A stretch of DNA of 64,000 nt from Acanthosoma haemorrhoidale (GCA_930367205.1 OV884009.1:83907189-83971188), one strand, 5' to 3'. Positions 49,055 through 58,383 are shown, counted from the first letter of the stretch. Numbers and translations: made by a program. Notes: a model not told the origin generated them from the sequence alone.

Positions 49055-49232
49055 TGTTATGGCTAGTGGCAAGGCAATGTTAAGCCTAGTACCACAGGGC
49101 CTAATGTAAACAAAGCCTGTGTATAGATAGAGGATGAGAAGATAATAAAGCCAGTTAACAATCGAACCTGTGTGTAATATTACCATCCTTATTCTCTCTT
49201 TTTTGATCGTCTACAGCCGGTAGACGATAACT
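49055..49232 (+). mobile_element. candidate solo LTR in an (AT)n tract
   Basis: A block of about 178 bp is bounded on both sides by 'tatatata' tracts. It starts TGTTATGGC and ends GATAACT, so its termini are inverted (GTTAT/ATAAC). It contains AATAAAG at about 49144. Coding text of the Penelope-like element continues on both sides, showing that this block is an insertion. No internal retrotransposon region is present, hence solo LTR; the lineage is unknown. Confidence 0.5.
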
Positions 49233-49668
49233 TATATATATATATATTTCTTGTCGATATTCTGTAATTCCAGATTTTGGGTCATCTGAAGCCTCATGAC
49301 CTCCCCAAAATCCACAAACCCAACATTCCTATCCATCCTATACTCCTATAACACCCAGAACAACCTCCATTCACTGTTATAAATAGACGTGAAATTTACT
49401 TTGAACTCATCAAGTTCTTAGATCTTTAGACGCTATTACCTTTTCACTAACATTCCACGGTAAAAAACAATCGGCTTGATCATAAAAAAACGGGGACACT
49501 ATCCCCATACCTCACAACATCACGAGAAATGTGTTCATTGACAAGAACAATGCTTCTTTAAGGTATTAAATATTAAGGGTCTGGAAAAGGAAACTGCTTA
49601 GCCTGAATCCTAAACTGTTAATAATGACTTGGATTCCGTTATCTAACGATTTCCTGACCTGATACTTC

Positions 49669-49827
49669 ATCACACCATCCTAAATCTAATATATCATACC
49701 AAAATCACACCATCCTAAATCTAATATATCATACCAAAATCACACCATCCTAAATCTAATATATCATTCCAAAATCACACCATCCTAAATCTAATATATC
49801 ATACACCAAAATCACACCATCCTAAAT
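49669..49827. repeat. 35-bp minisatellite, about 4.5 copies
   Basis: The unit starts 'atcacaccatcctaaatcta' and continues 'atatatcataccaaa'. Four copies are near identical, one with a two-base insertion ('catacacc') and one with a T for A, plus a final partial unit. It lies inside the Penelope-like RT remnant. Confidence 0.93.
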
Positions 49828-50750
49828 GCATTATTCAGTTTCTTTCACCCTCGTTTGAATTTTACATTGGAGTCAGAAACAAACAGCCAACTCCCATCTT
49901 CGGGGTTCTAATAAGAAACAGTTACAAAAAAAGTATCACTGATTGGCATACTAAACCGAAATACACATGGCTTATTCATAATTATGTATCAGGATGTTGC
50001 CAAAAATCTTATGAAGTGAGAGCTCACCTTTCCACAAAAAAATAAAAATAAAAATGCATCATCATCATTATATCTAACAACCGATAGCTAATTGCGCTCA
50101 TCAGCAAAATATACAACCCTACGTCTAACCATAACACAAAGTACACAGTAGCCTGCTCGTTGTTTACCAATTCACTGGATACAAATCCGGTATTTAAGAC
50201 CAAATGAGAAAAATATTCAAGCTATCATCCCCTCAGCTACAACTTAGTCTAAAAATCAACAATAAAATAAATTCAGATTCAAAGATCTCATTACGTCTAA
50301 CTTGTCAACACACTGTTTAAATTAAAAGCCTTCAACCTAGAGACATTAAAAACAAAGGAGTCGATAGCTCTTCTACATCAGAACATTCAATAACGCATAC
50401 TTATGAATTTGACTCATCCTAAATTTATTGATTTGTATTCAAAATCTTTAGAGCGATAAAATTACAATCTGCCTTGTTGAGCAACAAGTAATTGTGATCG
50501 ATGTTTTCATGCTTACCATATTTCCAATTATTCATAATATTTATTGATAAACGAATAAATTAGACTCGGAGACTTATATCAAAAATACTACCTTAAACGT
50601 AGTACTAAATTATATTAATTAAAGACCTATAAACAAATAATTTCAAACCTATAAGCACGAATAGTTAAACTATTACTGTTCAAATACCAATGTGTGTTAT
50701 TCACAGCAATAAATGCACTGCTTCCCCTTCCTTTTACCCCTGTTATTCGA

Positions 50751-51149
50751 CAGTACTAGCTTTTCTAACACCCTGAGATGACCTGTTCATGTATTGTAGT
50801 TCTTAAATGTGTAGTAAGCATCTAAAATCTTACCACCATCCATTAACCATTTTACACTAAGTATGCAAATTTAAAATCTAGCACATATGTTAATAGTTAT
50901 ATTACCAATATTATTATTGTTTCTCAATGTAATTTCAAATCTTTTAATTATTAAGTATTATATTTTGTTCGTTTACTTATTACACGTAATATATCATTAT
51001 TCATCATTAGTGTACCATTAGTAACAATTGTTTCCAGGAATATTTAAATACATTAAATGTTAATAGACTGAAATGCAAAACTATATAACATTTCAAAATG
51101 TCTACGATTCAGAGTGCATGGATTATCACATGTAACATATTAATATGAA
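50751..51149. other. AT-rich region, possible 3' UTR
   Basis: This sequence is downstream, on the minus strand, of the stop codon at 51150-51152. It probably includes that gene's 3' UTR. No gene is seen. Confidence 0.35.
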
Positions 51150-51628
51150 CTATATTTTTACAATGATTTCACCTTGATCCTCCGATTCATTTATTTCCTC
51201 TTTATTTCTTTTCTTTTCCGAGATGACGAGGATGGGTATTGTTTTGTCGCTCACTTTTTCTTTTCTGAAAACAAAGTTTTGAATCCTATCTTCTTGCTTT
51301 TTCTTAATACTGTCCATCTTCAATCGGACCTTGGCTTTCATTTTTTCCAAGTGGTGTGAAACGTGCCACCACCATCTGTGTTTATGGTGATGTTTGTAAT
51401 GGTGGATTTTGGTACTGTTTGGATGGTTGAAAAGTTCTAGAAAAGATGGCCAAGATAAATCATGATCTTTAGTTGATTTTTTAGGCATGATGCTGTTTTT
51501 TTCAAGGTAAAGATCTTTATTGTCATTCGGTAGATTTGGATGATGATTTTCTTTTATATCCAGAAGCAATGTTCCACTGGTTGATACATTTGTTTGATTT
51601 ATGATAGCGTATGCATACTGCCTTCCAC
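51150..51628 (-). CDS. 3' exon of an unrecognised gene
   Basis: A minus-strand acceptor TTATTTCCAG at 51638-51629 opens a frame of about 159 codons ending at TAG (51152-51150). It encodes 'GGRQYAYAIINQTN' and 'SGTLLLDIKE' (possible N-glycosylation sites), an acidic linker, then a strongly basic region with a His/Trp patch ('YKHHHKHRWWWHVSHHLE') and Lys-rich helix-like text. The long open frame and clean acceptor support a real exon. The in-frame sequence above the acceptor ('MFTNYSLLF') is probably intronic. A donor (CAAG|GTGAAA at about 51176/51175) just before the stop allows an alternative ending. Upstream exons must lie beyond the errantivirus. I do not recognise the family. Confidence 0.6.
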
Positions 51629-51720
51629 CTGGAAATAATAAAGAGTAATTAGTAAACATCAGGTAAAAAACTATGTAATCTACCTGAGATTTTTATGAAT
51701 GGCCCAAAATAAATATATAT

Positions 51721-51938
51721 AGTTATAGTGCACCCGTGCTAACATTCTAAGAACTATGAATCACCCCTTTGCTGACTCTTATTTAAACCCCGTGAGAATC
51801 AGAGAAGGAGGTCAGTCTATTGTATCTCATTAGCCCGTCACTATGCTAGATTAGATCTGTATATTACCATGTCATTTATGTTTGTTATTCAAAATAAATC
51901 TTTTTAAAAAGTCTTGTGTGCTTTGAAGATATTTAACT
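51721..51938 (+). repeat. errantivirus 5' LTR
   Basis: 218 bp, identical to the 3' LTR. A TATA-like TATTTAAA (51780-51787) lies about 27-34 bp before the initiator-like TCAGTC (51812-51817), the usual errantivirus start-site motif. AATAAA is at 51893-51898. By these marks U3 would end near 51813 and R would start there. Confidence 0.97.
51780..51817 (+). promoter_or_regulatory. LTR core promoter (TATA-like plus initiator)
   Basis: TATTTAAA followed at the proper distance by GTCAGTC. Gypsy-type LTRs commonly start transcription at the A of TCAGT; here that is 51814. This is inferred from motif and spacing only. Confidence 0.55.
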
Positions 51939-51956
51939 GGCGCCCGAACGTGGGAC
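51938..51956 (+). other. primer binding site, tRNA-Lys type
   Basis: TGGCGCCCGAACGTGGGAC begins at the last base of the 5' LTR. TGGCGCCC followed by AACG matches the 3' end complement of lysine tRNAs, as used by gypsy and many retroviruses. The match to this species' own tRNA cannot be tested here. Confidence 0.8.
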
Positions 51957-52254
51957 TTGGGAGGAATTTTGAAGGTATTTAAAGTAACTTTGCGGAGCTT
52001 AGAATCGTGTGTAATACCGAAATCAAGCAGCATAACTACTTCTCTCCGTCTTGAGGAAGATTGCCACTGCGTATACAAGTATAGCAAGCATTCTCCACGA
52101 CTACAGAGGTATCTTTCAACTTTCTGAAGATTTTCAAATCTTATCACCCGAGTTTCAAAACTATTTGTTGAGACTTCGCAGCACCAAGGAAGAAGATTTT
52201 TCCACTGAAGACAACATACTTGATGGTAATTATAAGTAATTATAAGTTTATTGT

Positions 52255-53439
52255 ATGTCAAATTTACAGGATAGATTAAACCAATTAAGACAAGTATATA
52301 CAACTTTTAATCTAGATAATATTGATCAATTACTATTAGAAAATACAAATTCAGAGATGGCTATGGAAATAAAAGATCATGATTTTAAATTAATTCCGGA
52401 ATATGATGGTGATCCTTTACAATTAGTAGATTTTATTAGAAATACAAAATTTGTGTATGACTTATATTGTAAAGATAATAACCAATATAAAGATATAAAC
52501 CATTCAAAATTAGTATTAACTTTATTAACTAAGCTAAAAGGAAAAGCAAAAATTGCAACCTATGATAAGGAATTCACTAGTGTGACAGAAATTTTAACAT
52601 TCCTTAAACGTAAATATCAAGATACGCGAACGAGAGAGCAATTAATATCAGAAATACTCAATACTAAATCGTACCATAACGAAAACCCACATGATTACTT
52701 AGAAAGATTAGGTAAGAAAAGATGCGATTTATATGCTCGCGTGTATGCCGACTCGGAAATAGTGAATAAACAGTCGGAAATGGAAAGATACGACAAACAG
52801 ATATCACATCACACCGTTCATAATTTACATCCCTCGCTTACTGATTTTATTTATCATATTAAATTCGAGACAATCGAAGATATTGACGAAATCTTAAGAA
52901 ATAACGCTGCGCACATTGTGCATCGGGTGTACGGTCCGGGTAGTCGAAAAGACAAACACCACCAACCACACCAATCGAATTATAAAGGCAAAAATTTCGA
53001 TCCAAATTACAAACATAAATATGAAAAACAATTTCAAAAACAACCTCATGAACAAAAACAAGATTATCAACATCAACAAAACCAAAATTATAAAAGTTAT
53101 CAAAATGCACAACCAAATTATCACAATTACCCAAATAATCAACAAAATTATCAAAAACCTATTCATAATCAATCATGGGATCCAAAATCTCAACATAGAT
53201 TCTTTAATAAACCTCCATCCGGAAATTGGAGAAATAATCAACAAAAAGTAGATCCACCACAACAAAATGATTCAAATACGGTTTCGATGAGAACTGTTTC
53301 TAATCGCGTACATTACGCCGAGGATGAGAGAGATGAACAAATTAGAATATTAACTGAAAGAGTAAAACAACTTGAAACTAATAAAGATAATTTTTTAGAC
53401 CAAGGTCCGAACAAAGGAGAACCACCGGATCGAATGTAA
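52255..53439 (+). CDS. gag: errantivirus Gag polyprotein (394 aa)
   Basis: Gag forms the particle shell and packages RNA. The frame opens at the first good ATG after a 316-nt leader and ends at TAA (53437-53439). Residues about 45-230 hold the capsid-like region ('IPEYDGDPLQLVDFIRNTKF' is the usual opening of the errantivirus capsid domain). Residues about 230-350 are very rich in Gln, Asn, His and Lys, with no CCHC knuckle, as in several errantivirus Gags. The last 40 residues look like a coiled coil ('RDEQIRILTERVKQLETNK'). A -1 frameshift signal lies at 53391-53397, inside the last 50 nt. The frame is intact. Confidence 0.93.
   Translation: MSNLQDRLNQLRQVYTTFNLDNIDQLLLENTNSEMAMEIKDHDFKLIPEYDGDPLQLVDFIRNTKFVYDLYCKDNNQYKDINHSKLVLTLLTKLKGKAKIATYDKEFTSVTEILTFLKRKYQDTRTREQLISEILNTKSYHNENPHDYLERLGKKRCDLYARVYADSEIVNKQSEMERYDKQISHHTVHNLHPSLTDFIYHIKFETIEDIDEILRNNAAHIVHRVYGPGSRKDKHHQPHQSNYKGKNFDPNYKHKYEKQFQKQPHEQKQDYQHQQNQNYKSYQNAQPNYHNYPNNQQNYQKPIHNQSWDPKSQHRFFNKPPSGNWRNNQQKVDPPQQNDSNTVSMRTVSNRVHYAEDERDEQIRILTERVKQLETNKDNFLDQGPNKGEPPDRM
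53391..53397 (+). promoter_or_regulatory. gag-pol -1 ribosomal frameshift site TTTTTTA
   Basis: In the gag frame the heptamer is read as T TTT TTA, the same X XXY YYZ sequence used by HIV-1. The -1 frame is open from 53391 straight into the protease. A stem of six pairs (53404-53409 with 53426-53431, one G-U) and a 16-nt loop starts 6 nt after the heptamer, the usual spacing. Gag terminates at 53439, so the overlap is 49 nt. Confidence 0.8.
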
Positions 53440-54164
53440 TTAAAATAAGTGACGAAGTTAATTTTTTAAATAATTTACCACAGCTCTTGGATAAAGAAAA
53501 TAATAAATGGTTAATTGACACAGGAGCAACAAAAAATTATATTTGTCCCCAAGCAATTCCGAAAGATGCTAAAATAAACATAGAAAACTTCGCGATAAAA
53601 ACCCCTACAGGACGAGCAGAAGGAACACAAAGTGTAAACCTCAACCTGCAAAATCTGATAGGAATTAATCAAGAAGTAAAGTTCTTAGTTTATCCTATTA
53701 GTTCACGGTTTGATATTTTACTTGGGTACGAAACAATGAAAATGTTAAAAACTAATATAAATTTAGAAGACATGGAAATAAAAATAATGGGAATAAAATA
53801 CAAACTTGAAAGAGACGAAATGTTTCATATCGAAGATACTAATGAAATTAAAAATGTTATAAGACACGAACACATAAATTCGGAGATAACGGAAAAACTC
53901 ACAAAAATATTAAGTGAAAACGGTGAAATATTAAAAACAGAAAATGAAAAATTAAAACCGACTAAATTATTAAAACATAGAATAATAACTACGAATGAAA
54001 ATCCGATTTATACACGAAATTATAGATATCCGGAACAATTTAAAGAACAAATTAACGAAGAAGTTGGAAAATTATTAAAAAACGGAATAATTAGACCAAG
54101 TAAGTCGCCGTATAATTCCCCTTTGTGGATTGTTCCAAAAAAAAAATGGACGCATCGGGTATAA
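53391..54164 (+). CDS. pol: Pol segment 1: protease and start of RT
   Basis: No ATG is needed; the frame is entered from gag by frameshifting. It includes the DTGA protease motif, the protease end, and the RT entry 'NEEVGKLLKNGIIRPSKSPY' followed by 'SPLWIVPK'. After the A-run it reads nine codons that do not fit RT and stops at 54162-54164. Confidence 0.88.
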   Translation, partial: FFRPRSEQRRTTGSNVIKISDEVNFLNNLPQLLDKENNKWLIDTGATKNYICPQAIPKDAKINIENFAIKTPTGRAEGTQSVNLNLQNLIGINQEVKFLVYPISSRFDILLGYETMKMLKTNINLEDMEIKIMGIKYKLERDEMFHIEDTNEIKNVIRHEHINSEITEKLTKILSENGEILKTENEKLKPTKLLKHRIITTNENPIYTRNYRYPEQFKEQINEEVGKLLKNGIIRPSKSPYNSPLWIVPKKKWTHRV

Positions 54165-56893
54165 AAAAAGTTCGCATGGTAATCGATTATAGAAAATTAA
54201 ATCAGGCTACCATAAAAGATAAATTCCCGTTACCCAATATCGAAGATTTGCTGAATCGATTAAGAGGTGCAAAAATATTTTCGACTATTGATTTAACATC
54301 GGGATTTCATCAAATAGAAATGGATGAAGAATCTATTCCAAAAATAGCATTCTCTACTGAAAATGGTCATTACGAATTTGTTCGAATGCCATTCGGAATA
54401 AGTAATGGACCGCCGACTTTTCAGAGAGCAATGACAATGATGATATCAAATATTCCTAATGCAATGGTTTACGTTGACGATATTATTATTTATTCAAAAA
54501 ATGAAAACGAACATTTAAGAGATTTGGAAAAAGTTTTCAAAGCATTAAAAGAACATCAGTTATCAATTCAATTAGATAAAACTGAATTTTTCAAAAAAGA
54601 ATTAAAATTTCTCGGCTATATTGTAACTGAAGAAGGTTTAAAAACAGATCCGAAAAAGATAGAAACTATAGTAAACTTTCCAGTACCTCATGACGAAAAG
54701 TCGACAAGACAGTTCTTAGGTATGACAGGATACTATAGGAAATTCATTAAAGGATATGCAAAAATAACTAAACCTATTTCAGATTCGATTAAAACAAAAA
54801 TTTATAAAACCGAAGAGATAAAAAGAGCTTGTAAGACATTAATAGATTTAATGGCAAATGCACCAATTTTAAAATACCCCGATTGGAATAAATCATTCAT
54901 ATTAACTACAGATGCTAGTAATAAAGCAATTGGAGCAGTATTGTCCCAAAAAGACGATGATGATATTGAACATCCTGTAGCATTCGCTTCACGAGTACTA
55001 CAAAATGCGGAAAATAATTATAGCACTATCGAAAAAGAATTATTAGCAGTTGTATGGGCGACTCAACACTTTAAGCCTTACTTATACGGAACTAAATTTT
55101 TACTTCAAACCGATCATAAACCACTAACTTGGATATTTTCTATGAAGAACGGCAACACCCGAATTATGAAATGGATTTGGAAGTTGCAGGAGTTCGAATT
55201 TGAAATAAAACATGTTAATGGTAAAACAAATTATGTAGCAGATGCTTTATCAAGAAATATAAATGAAGTAAACCACACGGAACCAGAGGATATGGATATT
55301 GATGATGTAGATATTGATATTGATGTATTTATTGATGACATATTACAAAATCAAGAAGAAGCTGCTGAAAAAACAACAGAATATGAAGCAATTATGGAGG
55401 AATTAATAAATATTCCATCTACAGCGGAAAATGCAGAAAATCAATCAGATCTAGAAACTATTCATTCACAAGAATCCAGCAATGAACAAACTTGGATATG
55501 TGAACCAGATAAATGTATAAATGTAGAAAAAAATCAAATTATTATCATTAGAGGAAACAAAGAAGACATGAAGTTCTCTAAGCCATTTGGAAACAAGAGA
55601 AGATACGAACTCATCATTAACAGGAAAGATGACTTGCAAACTCTACTCTACCAGATCGTAGAACCGGACAAGACTTACGGAATTTTCTGTTCACCGAACA
55701 TAAAAACTTTAGAAAAAACTTACGATGAATACTTTAAAGAGATTCAAAATATAATAGAAAACGAATTCCCTTCTGTAAGAATAAAACGTTATTTTAACTT
55801 TATCAATGACGTAGAAAATGTAAATGAACAACGCGAAACTATTGAAAACTATCATTTAGGAAAAACTAAACATCGTGGAATATTAGAAACTTTTGAAAAA
55901 TTAAAAAAACAAGTTTATTTCCCCAATATGAAAGACAAAATTACAGAATACATTAATAAATGTGAAATTTGTAAAAAATCGAAGTATGATAGAAAACCTA
56001 TCAAAACTAAATTTCAACAAACCCCAACACCAGAAAAACCTTTTCGAGAATTAATGATTGACATTTTGAAGTATGAAAGGAAAATAATATTTACTGCTGT
56101 TGATACTTTCTCAAAAAGATTGTTCGCACAAGTTATTCCAACACACAATGCAATCAATATTTGTGATTGTTTACAAAATTATTTATCTCATTATCCTACG
56201 CCAGTACAGATCTCATTAGATCAAGGCACAGAAATGAAAAACAATTTAGTTAAACAATTTTGTGACCACAATGATATTTTATTACATTATACATCCACTA
56301 ATCACTCAAATTCTTTGGGATTATTAAATAGAGTTCATTTAACACTAAGCGAATTACTAAGACTTATCTCGCATGAGAGAAAATCTTATTCATTTGAACA
56401 AAAATTAAAACTTGCAATTATTGCGTACAATAATACCTTAAATAACAATCTAAAATTAACACCCAATGAAATCACTTTCGGATTTATAAAAGAAAATAAC
56501 AACAACAAAAATATTAGTATAACAGAACTATACGTACAAAAGTATCATAAAGATTTACAACTTTTGCATGAATTAGCTCACACAAAAATTAATGAAGAAA
56601 AGATAAAGCGTACAGAAAAATTAAATAAAAATCGGGAAGATCCACCTGAATTAATAAATCAAGAATTTATCAAAGATACTCAATCGAAGATTAAAAGTAG
56701 AGACAAATTCAGAAAAGTAAATGTGTTAATCCAAGGCGCTAGGCAATTAACAACACATGTTGATAACGTTAGGAGACCCAACAAACGTAAAAAGAGGAAA
56801 CATTTTGTTTCAGATGAAGATTCACTACATGTCAATAATTCTGATACTTCATCTTCAGAAGATTCTGACGATAAAAGTAGTAGATCTCACTAA
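53391..56893 (+). CDS. pol: errantivirus Pol (protease, RT, RNase H, integrase), frame broken
   Basis: Pol is made as a Gag-Pol fusion by -1 frameshifting. Protease has 'WLIDTGATKNYI' with the DTG active site (about 53508). RT starts in the same frame; the frame then changes within a 10-A run (54137-54146). It continues in the new frame with 'RMVIDYRKLN', 'FSTIDLTSGFHQIEM' and 'MVYVDDIIIYS' (catalytic YVDD, about 54470). RNase H has 'TTDASNKAIGAVLSQ' and 'LLQTDHKPLTWI'. Integrase shows an HHCC zinc region ('HLGKTKH' and 'CEICKKSKY'), the first core Asp in 'LMIDILKYE' and the second in 'ISLDQGTE'. Asn stands where the catalytic Glu is expected ('LGLLNRVH'). The C-terminus is basic and overlaps env. 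As it stands this copy should not make a full active Pol. Confidence 0.93.
54147..56893 (+). CDS. pol: Pol segment 2: most of RT, RNase H, integrase
   Basis: This frame becomes RT-like right after the A-run and is open for more than 900 codons to TAA at 56891-56893. All RT motifs A to E and the RNase H and integrase domains lie here. The only sign of decay inside it is the Asn at the integrase Glu position (about 56329-56331), 36 residues after the second Asp. Confidence 0.92.
56802..56814 (+). promoter_or_regulatory. env splice acceptor directly before ATG
   Basis: 'attttgtttcag' is a pyrimidine-rich acceptor and the next three bases are ATG in the env frame. Gypsy env is known to be made from a spliced subgenomic RNA, so this fits. 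The donor should be in the leader or near the gag start; GAAG|GTATTT (51975) and GATG|GTAATT (52226) are candidates I cannot choose between. Confidence 0.7.
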
Positions 56894-58328
56894 CTCTCCA
56901 GGAATTCTCCATTATTCTGTAAATAATATTAGAGTAGTTAATCAATATTATGAAACTTATCATTTTTATAATTTAAGTTTATTAGAAGTAGAAATAATAA
57001 ATATTGAAGATCATGTTACTAACTTTAGATCACATAAAATGTATCATTTGCTAAAAGATTTAACAAACGAAGTTTTTGAACAATTTCAATTAATGCAACA
57101 AAGAGATATTAAAAATCGTCACAGACGAGGCTTGATAAATGGTCTAGGTAATGTTATTAGTTGGATAACAGGTAATATGAATAATGACGACAAGGAATAC
57201 TACGATAAAATAATTTCAAATGTAGAACAAAATAATTATAAGATTGAACATAACATCGAAAATTCTGTCAATATTAATAAACGTCTGATTGAGGATTACC
57301 AGAATGAAATCAAAACAATTAATAAAAATTTCATAATTAATAGACAAAATTTCGAATCGCTAGGACAAAATGAAAAAGCTTATGACTTATATATTCACAT
57401 CATGCATTTATTAAATAAAATTAAAGATTTAACTTTATCTTTAGAATTTTGTAAGCTTGGCATTGTTCACACCAATTTAATGATTGATGTAATAAAAAAT
57501 CTACCAAGTAACATAAAACTAATCTCAGATAATACTGAAATTCTATGGACAAATAGTAAAATCTTTTGTTCAACTCATCACAATATAATCCATACTTTTA
57601 TCAAATTACCAATTCATGATGAATCCTATAAAGGATATTTTGTGATATCAGTACCAAGAATTATAAACCAGACAATTTACGAAATTGATTTAAAAACTGA
57701 TCTTTACTTACAAAAAGGAGCCACTCTCTATCAAGGAAGTTGTATTTTTATTGACAATTATTACTGTATAAATCTTAATAAAACAGAATCAAAATGTGTT
57801 TCATCTATTGTACATAACGGAAATTTAAAAGAATGTAAACTAGTATTAAGTAATCAAAATAATATAAGATATTTAGATCATATTAAGCAATATATCACTG
57901 TAAATATTAAAAAAATAACAGATTGTCATAATAACACTGTATTTTTACCAAATGTAGGATTAATTAATATTAGTAAGGAGGATTGCTTTCCAGAATTTAA
58001 TAAAATTTATACTCATGATTTTAACACTATTTTACAACCATTTTATGAAAATGTAATATTAAATACAACTATGTTAGAAACAAATAATTATACTATACCA
58101 GAATTAGAAATATTGTCTTTTGTAGACAACGCTAATATTTATCATTATTCTTTTGTATTATGTATTATTCTAATCATTGTACTAATTAACATTTTTATTT
58201 ATAAAAGAAATTGTAAAAAGATCCAAAATTCAAATTTACCTTTAAATAATGTAAAGGTTTCAACAACACCTATTACTATTGATGATCATAAAGTAATTTT
58301 AAGTAAATTGTATAAATCAAGTTTTTAA
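56814..58328 (+). CDS. env: errantivirus envelope glycoprotein (F-type)
   Basis: Env mediates membrane fusion and is related to baculovirus F proteins. The frame is open from 56757, but ATG at 56814 directly follows a splice acceptor and gives a hydrophobic signal peptide ('MKIHYMSIILILHLQKIL'), so I take that start (504 aa). A furin-type site RHRR ends at 57128 and is followed by the fusion-peptide start 'GLINGLGNVISWITG'. Coiled-coil-like heptads follow (about 57210-57350). Cys-rich text with several N-glycosylation sites covers about 57450-58060. One membrane span, 'FVLCIILIIVLINIFIY', lies near 58150-58207, before a short basic tail. The frame is intact. It overlaps the end of pol by 80 nt. 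Confidence 0.92.
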   Translation: MKIHYMSIILILHLQKILTIKVVDLTNSPGILHYSVNNIRVVNQYYETYHFYNLSLLEVEIINIEDHVTNFRSHKMYHLLKDLTNEVFEQFQLMQQRDIKNRHRRGLINGLGNVISWITGNMNNDDKEYYDKIISNVEQNNYKIEHNIENSVNINKRLIEDYQNEIKTINKNFIINRQNFESLGQNEKAYDLYIHIMHLLNKIKDLTLSLEFCKLGIVHTNLMIDVIKNLPSNIKLISDNTEILWTNSKIFCSTHHNIIHTFIKLPIHDESYKGYFVISVPRIINQTIYEIDLKTDLYLQKGATLYQGSCIFIDNYYCINLNKTESKCVSSIVHNGNLKECKLVLSNQNNIRYLDHIKQYITVNIKKITDCHNNTVFLPNVGLINISKEDCFPEFNKIYTHDFNTILQPFYENVILNTTMLETNNYTIPELEILSFVDNANIYHYSFVLCIILIIVLINIFIYKRNCKKIQNSNLPLNNVKVSTTPITIDDHKVILSKLYKSSF

Positions 58329-58371
58329 AATGTAAAAATTAAATGTTTGTTTTGACCAGAGTTCAAAACTT

Positions 58372-58383
58372 AAGGCTGCGGGG
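58372..58383 (+). other. polypurine tract region
   Basis: 'aaggctgcgggg' directly precedes the 3' LTR and ends in a purine block GCGGGG interrupted by pyrimidines upstream. It is in the place where plus-strand priming must occur, though it is short for a PPT. Confidence 0.5.

Larger units (their letters stand above)
48620..50460 (+). pseudogene. Penelope-like element reverse transcriptase remnant
   Basis: The plus strand reads, in order, 'ILDLGCNFDF' and 'NKNKALTNNLLKPHISQLKF' (N-terminal region, about 48720-48890) and, after the inserted LTR, 'HDLPKIHKPNIPIHPILYSY' (about 49290-49350). This is the 'GLPKIHKP..PLRPI' block that is diagnostic of Penelope-like RTs. Later come 'NSYKKSITDWHTKPKYTWLI' and 'LKAFNLETLKTKESIALLHQ'. 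The RT catalytic YADD region is not recognisable; the minisatellite sits about where it should lie. No GIY-YIG domain was identified. Many stops. Confidence 0.65.
48190..50750 (+). mobile_element. Penelope-like retroelement remnant with inverted flanks
   Basis: The reverse complement of about 48195-48250 matches 50690-50745: both contain 'actgcttccccttcc' in similar context ('gcaataactgcactgcttcc' versus 'gcaataaatgcactgcttcc'). Penelope-like elements often carry terminal repeats in inverted order, so these may be the element's ends. Between them lies a plus-strand RT remnant interrupted by a solo-LTR candidate and a minisatellite. Confidence 0.55.

Noticed and set aside
49021..49060. (AT)n tract as a functional element
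   Set aside because: It is an ordinary microsatellite that served as an insertion site; no further meaning is supported.
52051..52239. open stretch in the errantivirus leader as an upstream gene
   Set aside because: It does not begin with ATG and shows no similarity to anything; it is untranslated leader.
52859..53251. alternative-frame open stretches inside gag
   Set aside because: The Gln/Asn-rich, A-rich gag sequence is free of stops in several frames by composition alone; these are shadows of gag.
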